Source: CAWBCI01 sp963787195 (GTDB lineage Bacteria > Bacteroidota > Bacteroidia > Bacteroidales > JAGOPY01). From it: 63,576 nt of DNA. Each line of letters starts with the position of its first letter. The first letter of the stretch is position 1. The DNA lies in NCBI GenBank assembly GCA_963787195.1, contig CAWBCI010000064.1, positions 1-63,576 of the forward strand, given 5' to 3'. A program made the translations under genes and the position numbers. Below the pieces are notes generated by a model that ran no database searches, had not been told where the DNA came from, and saw only the letters and a list, made by a program, of their open reading frames with translations. This document shows positions 34,137-43,028 of this stretch, in pieces.

Positions 34137-36728
34137 ATGAATTTCAACAATTTCACGATAAAATCACAGGAAGCTGTCCAGAAAGCAATTGAACTGGCAG
34201 CTGCGTCCGGACAACAGGCAGTGGAAGGCGGACACCTCATGAAGGCGCTTTTCCTTGCAGATGAAAGTATCATGCAGTTTTTGTTCAATAAATTGAATGT
34301 GAACCCGGATATTTTTACCCGGACTCTGGATAAAATTATAGAATCATATCCCAAAGTGAGTGGGGCAGGGGAACAATTCCTTTCGAATGATGCCAACAGG
34401 GCGCTCCAAAAAGCAAGTTCCTTTTTAACTGAATTCAAAGATCAGTTTGTTTCGATTGAGCATATATTGCTCGGATTATTAGACGGTTCAGATAATATTG
34501 CCCGCCTGATGAAAGACAGCGGGATCACAAGCCAGAGTTTGAAGCAGGCCATTAAAGAACTTCGTAAAGGCTCGACGGTGAATAGTCAGTCAGCAGAAGA
34601 AACTTATAATTCATTGAACAGGTATGCCAGGAACCTGAACGATCTGGCCCGCAAAGGCAAACTTGATCCTGTCATCGGACGGGATGATGAAATCCGCCGG
34701 ATATTGCAAATACTATCCCGCCGTACAAAGAATAATCCTATTTTGATTGGCGAGCCCGGCACTGGAAAAACAGCCATTGCCGAAGGCCTGGCCCACCGTA
34801 TCGTGAACGGGGATGTACCCGAAAACCTCAAAAGCAAAGTGATTTATTCACTCGACATGGGCTCACTGATAGCAGGAGCCAAATATAAAGGTGAATTTGA
34901 AGAAAGATTGAAGAGTGTAATAAAGGAAGTCATCGAATCGGACGGGGAAATCATCCTCTTTATAGATGAGATCCATACTTTGGTTGGAGCAGGTGCCGGA
35001 GAAGGGGCCATGGATGCTGCCAATATTCTCAAACCGGCCCTTGCCAGGGGCGAATTGAGGGCTATTGGAGCTACCACACTGAAGGAATATCAGAAATTCT
35101 TTGAAAAGGATAAAGCCCTTGAAAGAAGGTTTCAGATTGTGATGGTGGATGAACCTGACACTCAAAGTGCCATTTCCATTTTGCGGGGACTTAAGGAACG
35201 CTATGAAACCTATCATCATGTCAGAATTAAAGATGAGGCCATTATAGCAGCCGTGGAGCTATCACAACGTTATATTACCGACCGGTTTCTCCCGGATAAG
35301 GCCATCGACCTGATCGATGAGGCAGCATCCCGGCTCCGGCTGGAGATCAATTCAATTCCGGAAAATCTTGAAGTCCTCGAACGTAAAGTCAGGCAACTTG
35401 AGATAGAGAGGGAAGCCATCAAACGTGAAAAAGACAAGTTGAAACTGCAGGGCCTGAATGAAGAGATTGCAAATCTGAATGATGAACGCAACCAGCTGAA
35501 GGCCAAGTGGCAGGCTGAAAAGGAAATCGTGGAAAATATCCAGAAGGAAAAAAATAATATAGAAGAATTTAAATTCGAAGCTGAAAAAGCTGAAAGGGAA
35601 GGGGATTTTGGAAAAGTCGCCGAACTCCGCTACGGGAAAATAAAAAATGCTGAAAGCGAACTGGGCAGCCTGAAAACTAAACTTACAGAGATCCAGGGCG
35701 ACCATCCTATGATCAATGAAGAAGTCGGGGCGGAAGAGGTGGCTGAGATCGTTTCCAAATGGACGGGCATACCGGTTCAGAAAATGTTACAGAGCGATCG
35801 CGAAAAACTCCTGCACCTTGAAGCGGATTTGCATAAAAGGGTCGTTGGGCAGGATGAGGCCATACAGGCATTGTCGGATGCTATCCGCAGGAGCAGGGCC
35901 GGATTGCAGGATACAAGGCGCCCGATAGGCTCATTTATCTTTCTTGGAACGACCGGCGTTGGGAAGACTGAGCTTGCCAAAGCGCTTGCCGAATTTCTTT
36001 TCAACGACGAAAATGCCATGGTCCGCATCGATATGTCGGAATACCAGGAAAGGCACACGGTTTCAAGGCTGATAGGTGCCCCTCCGGGTTATGTTGGTTA
36101 TGAGGAAAGCGGCCAGCTTTCGGAAGCCGTAAGGCGCCGGCCATACTCGGTGGTATTGCTGGATGAGATAGAAAAAGCCCATCCTGATATTTTCAATATC
36201 CTATTGCAGGTATTGGACGATGGCCGTCTGACTGATAATAAGGGCAGGGTAGTGAATTTCAAGAATACCATTATTATTATGACTTCAAACCTGGGCTCCC
36301 AGCTTATACAGGAAAGCTTTGACAGGATGACAGATGAAAATCATGAGGAAATTCTGGACAAAACCCGTCTGGAAGTTTTTGAACTGCTTAAGAGGACAAT
36401 CCGCCCCGAATTCCTGAACCGTATCGACGACATTATCATGTTTAAACCTTTATCCTTCGATGAGATCCGTCAGGTCGTCCTGCTTCAGTTTAACCAATTG
36501 AAAAATATGTTGAAGAAGAACGGTATAGAGATAAATATTTCGGATGAAGCTGTCAACCTTATTGCCACCCAGGGCTATGATCCGCAATTCGGGGCACGTC
36601 CGATAAAAAGGGTTATGCAGCGAAACCTGCTGAACGAATTATCAAAGATGATACTTGGCGGGGAGGTAAACCGCGACGATAAGATACTGGTGAATGTTAA
36701 AGATGGGAAACTGGTATTTAAAAACTGA
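34137..36728 (+). CDS. clpB: ATP-dependent chaperone ClpB (disaggregase)
   Basis: 863 aa, full length. Clp N-domain (residues 1-145), NBD1 Walker A GEPGTGKT (205-212), a coiled-coil middle domain about 405-525 rich in Glu/Lys (EIANLNDERNQLKAKWQAEKE) that distinguishes ClpB from ClpA/C, and NBD2 Walker A GTTGVGKT (604-611), ending with the D2-small domain DPQFGARPIKRVMQR. It works with DnaK to resolubilise aggregated proteins after heat stress. Preceded by a strong ribosome-binding site; a bidirectional terminator follows. Confidence 0.97.
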   Translation: MNFNNFTIKSQEAVQKAIELAAASGQQAVEGGHLMKALFLADESIMQFLFNKLNVNPDIFTRTLDKIIESYPKVSGAGEQFLSNDANRALQKASSFLTEFKDQFVSIEHILLGLLDGSDNIARLMKDSGITSQSLKQAIKELRKGSTVNSQSAEETYNSLNRYARNLNDLARKGKLDPVIGRDDEIRRILQILSRRTKNNPILIGEPGTGKTAIAEGLAHRIVNGDVPENLKSKVIYSLDMGSLIAGAKYKGEFEERLKSVIKEVIESDGEIILFIDEIHTLVGAGAGEGAMDAANILKPALARGELRAIGATTLKEYQKFFEKDKALERRFQIVMVDEPDTQSAISILRGLKERYETYHHVRIKDEAIIAAVELSQRYITDRFLPDKAIDLIDEAASRLRLEINSIPENLEVLERKVRQLEIEREAIKREKDKLKLQGLNEEIANLNDERNQLKAKWQAEKEIVENIQKEKNNIEEFKFEAEKAEREGDFGKVAELRYGKIKNAESELGSLKTKLTEIQGDHPMINEEVGAEEVAEIVSKWTGIPVQKMLQSDREKLLHLEADLHKRVVGQDEAIQALSDAIRRSRAGLQDTRRPIGSFIFLGTTGVGKTELAKALAEFLFNDENAMVRIDMSEYQERHTVSRLIGAPPGYVGYEESGQLSEAVRRRPYSVVLLDEIEKAHPDIFNILLQVLDDGRLTDNKGRVVNFKNTIIIMTSNLGSQLIQESFDRMTDENHEEILDKTRLEVFELLKRTIRPEFLNRIDDIIMFKPLSFDEIRQVVLLQFNQLKNMLKKNGIEINISDEAVNLIATQGYDPQFGARPIKRVMQRNLLNELSKMILGGEVNRDDKILVNVKDGKLVFKN

Positions 36729-36775
36729 TAGATAAAGGCATCATTCCTTAGTCAGAATCAGTGAATTGCTGAATA

Positions 36776-36824
36776 AAAAAGTGTATAAAAGCTATTTCGA
36801 TTGAAATGCCCTTATACACTTTTT
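36776..36824. terminator. Bidirectional intrinsic terminator between clpB and the barrel gene
   Basis: AAAAAGTGTATAA (36776-36788) pairs perfectly with TTATACACTTTTT (36812-36824), with an inner ATTTC/GAAAT pairing in the loop. A and T tracts at both ends allow termination of both convergent genes. Confidence 0.8.
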
Positions 36825-36839
36825 ACTTAAAAACAGTAC

Positions 36840-37478
36840 TTACTTCGGTATGGATACTACTATTCCAAGTGTAAGCATAAATTGATTATATACATCTTTT
36901 ACATCGGCATTGACAGCTCTTTCAGGGACACTTTCAGCCTTATGTTTATAAGCATCATGATTGAAGCCCATGAAGAGGTCAAATCCTAAAACATCGGTGA
37001 GAAAATATGTTGCACCTCCGCCTAAACGATATGTAAAATAATTTTTCTTGTAAGTACTGCTGTTTCCATTGGGATCAGTGCTTTTTAAATTGTTTATTCC
37101 GGCTCCGATCAGACCTTCCACATAAGGCATAAGGTCATTCCAATCAGCCAGGTAATACCTTACAAAAGGTCCGATAGCAAAATCCGTTGTGAATTCCTTG
37201 CTGTCTTGTGTTGTGTTCTTATCCGAGGATAAACCTAAATTAAGGAAAATCCCAACAGGCATTCTTTTAATGACAGTATATCCAGCCTGATCATATATAT
37301 TAAAATTAAAATAGGAATGGTCGGTTGTATTGGATGCCTCAGTTTTTTTATGTTTCCCGGCATTGAAACCTATATTGGCAGAACCTGTGAAAAACAGATT
37401 ATTTTTCTCGAGTTGCGCATAAGTAGATGCCTCTGCTATAAAGTAGAAAAGAATCAAAGATAATATTGCTTTTTTCAT
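36840..37478 (-). CDS. Outer-membrane beta-barrel protein
   Basis: 212 aa with a signal peptide (about 1-21, EASTYAQ). The mature part is built of amphipathic strands (LFFTGSANIGFNAG, YFNFNIYDQAGYTVI, VGIFLNLGLSS, AIGPFVRYYL, MPYVEGLIGAGINN) ending in a strand with hydrophobic C-terminal residues (FMLTLGIVVSIPK). This fits an 8-strand OmpA/OprF-like or PF13505-type barrel without a peptidoglycan-binding domain. Transcribed alone. Function unknown. Confidence 0.78.
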   Translation of the reverse strand: MKKAILSLILFYFIAEASTYAQLEKNNLFFTGSANIGFNAGKHKKTEASNTTDHSYFNFNIYDQAGYTVIKRMPVGIFLNLGLSSDKNTTQDSKEFTTDFAIGPFVRYYLADWNDLMPYVEGLIGAGINNLKSTDPNGNSSTYKKNYFTYRLGGGATYFLTDVLGFDLFMGFNHDAYKHKAESVPERAVNADVKDVYNQFMLTLGIVVSIPK

Positions 37479-37698
37479 AAGACTTATGTATTAAATTTTT
37501 ATAAATGAGCTGCTTAATAAATAAAGATAATAAATTTAAAAGCTTAAATCCAGACTAATATTATGGGTTGAAGTATGATATATTCAACAAATAATATGAT
37601 CAATAAACAAAATGAATATGATCTTGTTCAGGAAAATAAGGACAGATAAGGCTTTTAACAATTTTTATGATTTCGGTAAAAAGCTGCTGAGCTAAGTG

Positions 37699-38793
37699 TT
37701 AAACATTAAAACGGATATGCATAATATCCCCGTCTTCCACTATATAATTTTTGCCTTCGACATGAAATTTTCCGGCTTCTTTGACTGCATGTTCGGAACC
37801 CAGGGCGATGAAATCTTCATATTTCATGACTTCGGCCCTGATAAAACCTCTTTCTATATCCGAATGTATAACCCCTGATGCCTGGGGCGCCGTCATTCCC
37901 TTTTTAATCGTCCATGCTTTCACCTCCTTGGGCCCTGCCGTGAAGAAGGACATTAAATTCAGAAGGTGATAGGCAGCTCTCACCATCTTATTCACACCAG
38001 GCTCTTTCAGGCCTGCATCCAGCAGGAATTCCTTGCGGTCCTCCGGATCTTCAAGCTCTGTTATTTCAGCTTCCAGCTTGCCGGCAACAACCAGAACTTC
38101 CGTATCTTCATTTTCCACAGACTTTCGTAATGCATCTGAATATTTATTTCCGTTCACTGCGGATGCATCATCCACATTGCATACATATAATACAGGTTTT
38201 GCTGTGAGCAGGAACATATCATCGACATGGCGGCGGTCCTCTTCAGGAATGCTTAAGGAACGGACATTACTGAAATTTTCCAGATGCTCTTTTACACGAT
38301 TAAGCACTTCCAGAATATGTTTGGGTTCACGCTCACCGGTTTTGGCCATTTTTTCGACCCTTAATATCTTCCTTTCGACCATGTCAAGGTCCCTGATCTG
38401 AAGTTCCAGGTCAACGATCTCCCGGTCCCTGACAGGATCTATATTTCCTTCTATATGAGGAACTGTAGGATCATCAAAGCAACGCACCACATGAATGATG
38501 GCATCAGTTTGCTGGATTTCACCTAAAAATTTATTACTCATGCTGTCGCTGCTCCCGGATCCTTTGGTCAGCCCGGGGATGTCGACGATCTCTACCGTGG
38601 CCTGGACAATTTTAACACTTTTAATGAAGCGGTCAATTTCATATAGACGAGGGTCAGGAACCTGTATAATCCCAATATTTGCCTTAGCTCCCTGGCCCTC
38701 ATCAGAGCTGCGGCCACGGGAATTCAGAAAACAATTGAAAAGGGTGGTTTTTCCCACCATGGTTAATCCTACAATACCACATTTTAAGGCCAT
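37699..38793 (-). CDS. ychF: Redox-regulated ATPase YchF
   Basis: 364 aa, standard length. P-loop GLTMVGKTT (9-17), DIPGLTKGSG (G3), coiled-coil insertion about 130-190, FNV-type C-terminal TGS domain (SGVIHSDIERGFIRAEVM, VEDGDIMHIRFNV). The G4 motif is replaced as in YchF, giving ATP rather than GTP preference. It associates with ribosomes and affects oxidative-stress responses. Divergent from rpsA; TATCTTTG box at 38829-38836. Confidence 0.95.
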   Translation of the reverse strand: MALKCGIVGLTMVGKTTLFNCFLNSRGRSSDEGQGAKANIGIIQVPDPRLYEIDRFIKSVKIVQATVEIVDIPGLTKGSGSSDSMSNKFLGEIQQTDAIIHVVRCFDDPTVPHIEGNIDPVRDREIVDLELQIRDLDMVERKILRVEKMAKTGEREPKHILEVLNRVKEHLENFSNVRSLSIPEEDRRHVDDMFLLTAKPVLYVCNVDDASAVNGNKYSDALRKSVENEDTEVLVVAGKLEAEITELEDPEDRKEFLLDAGLKEPGVNKMVRAAYHLLNLMSFFTAGPKEVKAWTIKKGMTAPQASGVIHSDIERGFIRAEVMKYEDFIALGSEHAVKEAGKFHVEGKNYIVEDGDIMHIRFNV

Positions 38794-38828
38794 ATCAGCG
38801 TAATTGATTTGAAGGGTGCACTATGATG

Positions 38829-38836
38829 CAAAGATA
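38829..38836 (-). promoter_or_regulatory. Predicted -7 promoter box (TATCTTTG) for ychF
   Basis: Perfect TAnnTTTG on the minus strand, 36 bp before the ychF start codon. Confidence 0.55.
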
Positions 38837-38896
38837 GCTGTTTTGGAAAATAGAAAATATCAATAATTTTTATTTTTATAATTAACACATAATAAG

Positions 38897-38904
38897 TACC
38901 TTTG
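38897..38904 (+). promoter_or_regulatory. Predicted -7 promoter box (TACCTTTG) for rpsA
   Basis: Perfect TAnnTTTG followed by a C6 tract. It implies a leader of about 125 nt before the rpsA ATG, long for this window and possibly used for autogenous control of S1 synthesis. Motif-based prediction. Confidence 0.6.
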
Positions 38905-39037
38905 CCCCCCAAATCGGAAAGGATGGAAAATGTTCAGGCATTTTATTGTACCCAATCCTTTGAAATTAAGCATTGTTAAACCCGTTTTGCTGAAGGTACA
39001 GGTACAATTTCATTAAGCAAAACACATATTTTTTTAA

Positions 39038-41401
39038 ATGACAGAAAAAGAATTAAATGTTAACGAAGAGGCTGAAAAACAGGAAGTAAACAACGAAAGT
39101 GAAGCTACTGCCCAGAAACAGCCTAAGGATGAAGTTAACGAAGAAACTGTTACTGAAAATGCTCAAACTGAGGAAAGTCCGCTAGCTGAAGAAGTGACTC
39201 CTGTTGTAGAAGATGAAGCTCCAGTTGTAGAAGATGAAGCTCCAGTTGTAGAAGATGAAGCTCCAGTTGTAGAAGATGAAGTTCCTGTTGTAGAAGAGGA
39301 AGCTCCTGTAACTGATGAAGAAATTCCGCTTATAGAAGAGGAAACTCAGGTTACGGAAGAACCCACTGAGCTTATCGAAGAAATAGCGGCTGAATTGGAA
39401 GTGGAACAAGTTGTTGAAGAGCCTGCTAAAGTGGTATCCGAAAGCGATATTCCTGAAAAAGTTTCAGAAGAAAAAATCAGTCATCCATCGATTGACCTTG
39501 AAAATTTCGATTGGAAAGCGATTGGTAAAAAGCAGGATTATTATTCTGAAGAAGACAGAAAACGCCTTGAAAACATTTATGACAAAACGCTTAGCTCCAT
39601 TGCTGAGCATGAAGTCATTGAAGGAATCGTGGTTGCAAAAAACAACCGCGAAATCGTTGTGAATATCGGATATAAATCCGATGGTGTTATTCCGGCTTCT
39701 GAAATCAGGTATAACCAGGAACTGAATGTCGGTGATCCCATTGATGTTTACGTTGAAAGCCAGGAAGATCTTGGTGGCCAGTTAATTTTGTCCCATAAAA
39801 AAGCGCGTATCCTGAAATCATGGGAACGTGTTAATAATGCTTATGATAATGATGAAATAATCACTGGTTACGTTAAATGCCGTACCAAGGGTGGTCTCAT
39901 TGTGGATGTCTTCGGTATCGAAGCCTTCCTTCCGGGATCTCAGATTGATGTGAAACCTATCCGTGATTATGACGTTTTTGTGGATAAGACTATGGAATTC
40001 AAGGTGGTGAAAATCAACCAGGAATATAAAAACGTGGTCGTTTCCCATAAAGCCCTGATAGAAGCCGAGCTGGAACAGCAGAAAGCTGAAATCATGTCGA
40101 AACTGGAAAAAGGACAGGTCCTCGAAGGAACCGTCAAGAATATTACCTCTTATGGTGTGTTCATTGACCTGGGTGGAGTTGACGGCCTGATCCATATTAC
40201 CGACCTCAGTTGGGGACGTATCAATCATCCCGAAGAAATCGTTCAGCTTGATCAGAAAATTAAGGTGGTTATCCTTGATTTCGATGATGAGAAGAAACGT
40301 ATCGCTCTCGGCCTGAAACAACTTACCCCGCATCCCTGGGATTCTCTGGATGAAACCATGAAAGTAGGTGATAAAGTAAAAGGTAAAGTTGTGGTAATTG
40401 CCGATTATGGCGCCTTTATCGAGATCGCTCCGGGAGTTGAAGGCCTGATACATGTATCGGAAATGTCCTGGTCACAGCATCTTAGAACAGCCCATGACTT
40501 CCTGAAAGTCGGGGATGAAGTAGAAGCCGTGATCCTGACCCTCGACAGGGAAGAAAGAAAGATGTCACTCGGAATGAAACAACTTATTCCAGATCCATGG
40601 GAAAATATTGTTGAAAAATATCCGATGAATTCCAAACATACTGCAACAGTCAGGAATTTTACCAACTTCGGTATTTTTGTTGAACTGGAAGAAGGTGTCG
40701 ACGGACTGATCCATATCTCTGACCTTTCATGGTCGAAGAAGATCAAACATCCAGCCGAATTCACCAAAATCGGGGAACAGATTGACGTGGTAGTTCTGGA
40801 TGTGGATACTGAAAACCGCAGACTTAGCCTCGGACATAAACAACTGGAAGAAAATCCATGGGATGTCTTCGAAACAGTGTTTACCATCGGTTCTATTCAT
40901 AACGGTACGATTGTCAGTGCTAACGACAAAGGTTATATCGTCTCCCTGCCTTACGGTGTGGAAGGCTTTGTTCCTTCTCGCCATGCCCAGAAACAAGATG
41001 GAACCGCTGCCAAGGTTGAAGAAAGCCTTGACTTTAAAGTGATAGAATTTTCCAAGGATAATAAGAAGATCATCCTTTCCCATTCCCGCGTGTATCAGGA
41101 TGAAGCCCGTGCAGACAGGGATAAGGAAGACGGAAAAGTGAAGAAAGATCAGCGTACCACTAAAAGGGCCGTGAAAAAGATCCAGGACAATATCGAAAGA
41201 ACAACCCTCGGTGACCTGGAAGCGCTTGCCTCTTTGAAAGAAGATATGGAAAAAGAAGAGAAAAAGGCAAAAGCCAAGGCTAAGAAAAAAGTGGAAGATG
41301 AAAAACCTGTTATAGCAGAAGATGAAAAACCTGTTATAGAGGATGCTCCAAAAGAAACTTCAACAGACGAAAACGCTGAAGAAGAACCTAAAGAAGAATA
41401 A
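39038..41401 (+). CDS. rpsA: 30S ribosomal protein S1 with acidic repeat extension
   Basis: 787 aa. Residues 1-150 are an acidic, disordered extension with a perfect to near-perfect heptapeptide repeat PVVEDEA (residues about 55-96). Six S1 domains follow (about 190-690), for example EGIVVAKNNREIVVNIG, LEGTVKNITSYGVFIDLGGVDGLIH and ATVRNFTNFGIFVELEEGVDGLIH, and an acidic/lysine-rich tail with EKPVI repeats. S1 recruits mRNA to the 30S subunit. Bacteroidota S1 commonly has acidic extensions; the heptapeptide expansion here is the unusual part. A strong terminator follows. Confidence 0.95.
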   Translation: MTEKELNVNEEAEKQEVNNESEATAQKQPKDEVNEETVTENAQTEESPLAEEVTPVVEDEAPVVEDEAPVVEDEAPVVEDEVPVVEEEAPVTDEEIPLIEEETQVTEEPTELIEEIAAELEVEQVVEEPAKVVSESDIPEKVSEEKISHPSIDLENFDWKAIGKKQDYYSEEDRKRLENIYDKTLSSIAEHEVIEGIVVAKNNREIVVNIGYKSDGVIPASEIRYNQELNVGDPIDVYVESQEDLGGQLILSHKKARILKSWERVNNAYDNDEIITGYVKCRTKGGLIVDVFGIEAFLPGSQIDVKPIRDYDVFVDKTMEFKVVKINQEYKNVVVSHKALIEAELEQQKAEIMSKLEKGQVLEGTVKNITSYGVFIDLGGVDGLIHITDLSWGRINHPEEIVQLDQKIKVVILDFDDEKKRIALGLKQLTPHPWDSLDETMKVGDKVKGKVVVIADYGAFIEIAPGVEGLIHVSEMSWSQHLRTAHDFLKVGDEVEAVILTLDREERKMSLGMKQLIPDPWENIVEKYPMNSKHTATVRNFTNFGIFVELEEGVDGLIHISDLSWSKKIKHPAEFTKIGEQIDVVVLDVDTENRRLSLGHKQLEENPWDVFETVFTIGSIHNGTIVSANDKGYIVSLPYGVEGFVPSRHAQKQDGTAAKVEESLDFKVIEFSKDNKKIILSHSRVYQDEARADRDKEDGKVKKDQRTTKRAVKKIQDNIERTTLGDLEALASLKEDMEKEEKKAKAKAKKKVEDEKPVIAEDEKPVIEDAPKETSTDENAEEEPKEE
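39200..39325 (+). repeat. 21-bp coding tandem repeat in rpsA (PVVEDEA)
   Basis: Six consecutive 21-bp units starting at 39200. Units 1-4 are nearly identical at DNA level, unit 5 is PVVEEEA and unit 6 (PVTDEEI) is degenerate. The repeat keeps the frame, so copy-number change would alter only the length of the acidic extension. Confidence 0.9.
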
Positions 41402-41421
41402 TCCTTTTGATATGTATGATA

Positions 41422-41458
41422 AAAGGCTGCTTGTGTTTATCACAGGCAGCCTTTTTTT
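41422..41458 (+). terminator. Intrinsic terminator of rpsA
   Basis: AAAGGCTGC pairs with GCAGCCTTT across a 15-nt loop, followed by a run of T. Located 20 bp after the rpsA stop codon and just before rnz. Confidence 0.85.
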
Positions 41459-41473
41459 AATTAATATTGCGCG

Positions 41474-42409
41474 ATGAAATTTAAGATCACCATCCTGGGA
41501 ACAGCTGCAGCCATCCCCTCAGCCGGACGTCACCCTAGTGCCCAGTTAATTGAACTGGAAAACGAGACACTGCTTGTTGACTGTGGCGAAGGTACACAGA
41601 TACAGTTAAGGAAGTATGCTTCCAGAATTCAGCGTATTTCCCATATATTCATCTCCCATTTACACGGAGATCATTTTTTTGGGCTGATCGGCCTGCTCAC
41701 AACTTTTCATCTTTTAGGACGAAAAAAAGAATTGCATGTTTATGGATTTCCTCCCTTGAAGGAGATCATTGATATGCAGCTGCATCATAGTTTTACCACA
41801 CTTATTTATCCCTTGATTTTTCACCCTCTTGAGCCTGATGTCAGTAAAGTGATCATGGAAGATGATAAATTCAGTGTTAGGACCATCCCGCTGCTCCATA
41901 GGGTGCCTGCCTGCGGATTCCTCGTAAAGGAAAAACCCTTTAAAAAGAATATACGCAGAAGCTTTGTAGACAATAATATCATCCCTAATGAAGCTTATGA
42001 TCAAATCAGAAATGGAGAGGATTATCGGGATTTAAATGGAAAAGTATTTAAAAATGAAGATATTACATTTCCTCCGCCTCCTCCCAGGTCCTATGCTTAC
42101 TGTTCAGATACGATTTATACCGAATCTATAATCCCTTTTATCAGTGGAGTAGACCTGCTTTTTCACGAAACGACTTTCAAGCAGGATATGGAAGATGCGG
42201 CCCATGAGAAATTTCATTCTACAACAAAGGAAGCAGCTACTATAGCGATGAAAGCGAAGGCCGGACAATTATTGATCGGGCATTTCTCAGGCCGGTATAA
42301 GGATACCAAATATCTTTTAGAAGAATCACAGGAAATTTTTCCGGATACCATAGTTGCTGAAGAAGGCCTGGTGATTGATATTCCTCTCCAGAAACAGGAA
42401 ATCATATAA
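41474..42409 (+). CDS. rnz: Ribonuclease Z
   Basis: 311 aa, short-form (RNase ZS) length. Metallo-beta-lactamase motif SHLHGDH (His62, His64, Asp66, His67), PSAGRHPSA near the N-terminus, exosite-like segment about 150-200, Asp in YCSDT and HFSGRY near the C-terminus. It cleaves the 3' trailer from tRNA precursors. The ATG lies 15 bp after the rpsA terminator, so it needs its own promoter or readthrough. Confidence 0.94.
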   Translation: MKFKITILGTAAAIPSAGRHPSAQLIELENETLLVDCGEGTQIQLRKYASRIQRISHIFISHLHGDHFFGLIGLLTTFHLLGRKKELHVYGFPPLKEIIDMQLHHSFTTLIYPLIFHPLEPDVSKVIMEDDKFSVRTIPLLHRVPACGFLVKEKPFKKNIRRSFVDNNIIPNEAYDQIRNGEDYRDLNGKVFKNEDITFPPPPPRSYAYCSDTIYTESIIPFISGVDLLFHETTFKQDMEDAAHEKFHSTTKEAATIAMKAKAGQLLIGHFSGRYKDTKYLLEESQEIFPDTIVAEEGLVIDIPLQKQEII

Positions 42410-43028
42410 ACCTGAATTCAGCTCAGAATAATATTTGGGAGCAGGAGGTCGTAGGTTGATTCTTGCCGAAATCCCGAATCTCCCGGGATTCGAATCCTAC
42501 TACCCCGACAGTTGAAAGTCAGTAAGCTGCGTTGTCAATTTGCTGACTTATTTTATATATACCAAATCCCAAAAAACAAAATCCAAATAAATTCCAAACG
42601 ACAAATTTCAAAGGTGATCTGTCCAGGTGCAGAGCACCGGAAATATTTGTAGTAAAGGAAAAAAACAACAAAATTAATAAGAGGTGCAGCGCACCGGTGA
42701 TATAAAAAAGGAGCATCTTGAATGAACTTCTCAAATTAGCCACATCTTGTCCCGATCCCTCGGGAGAAGCACAAAATCTCCAAGGTTTCACAAAGAATTT
42801 CTTTGGAATTTGACTTTTTGAAATTTATTTGTTTTTTGGGATTTGTCATTTGGGATTTCTTCGATTACCCGACGTATAAGATATTAGATTTATTTTCCCA
42901 ATAACTAATACCCAATAACCAATACCCGTTCACATTTTCTTCCTATATTTACCCTGAAATTTATTCCGCCAGGCCTTATATTCATGTTCTTTAAAAACAT
43001 TAAAATAAATATCCGACAAACTAATTTT
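42410..43028. other. Repeat-rich intergenic region with a tRNA-3'-end-like remnant
   Basis: About 600 bp without a convincing gene. At 42451-42510 GTAGGTT and TTCGAATCCTAC form a T-arm-like pair interrupted by a 31-nt insert, followed by TACCCCGACA like an acceptor end, so it may be a broken tRNA remnant. From 42545 to 42860 AT-rich words (CAAATCCCAAAAAACAAA and its reverse complement) bracket a core with two GCACCGG words, making an imperfect inverted repeat. The same TTTGTCATTTGG word recurs before miaA. Near 42900 come ACCCAATAAC words. Confidence 0.45.

Noticed and set aside
39818..40453. 211-aa minus-strand ORF inside rpsA
   Set aside because: Antisense shadow of the S1 domains; composition follows the rpsA codons.
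42519..42791. 90-aa minus-strand ORF in the rnz/T9SS spacer
   Set aside because: It is made of the AT-rich inverted-repeat words and has no plausible start signal or family similarity; treated as non-coding repeat.
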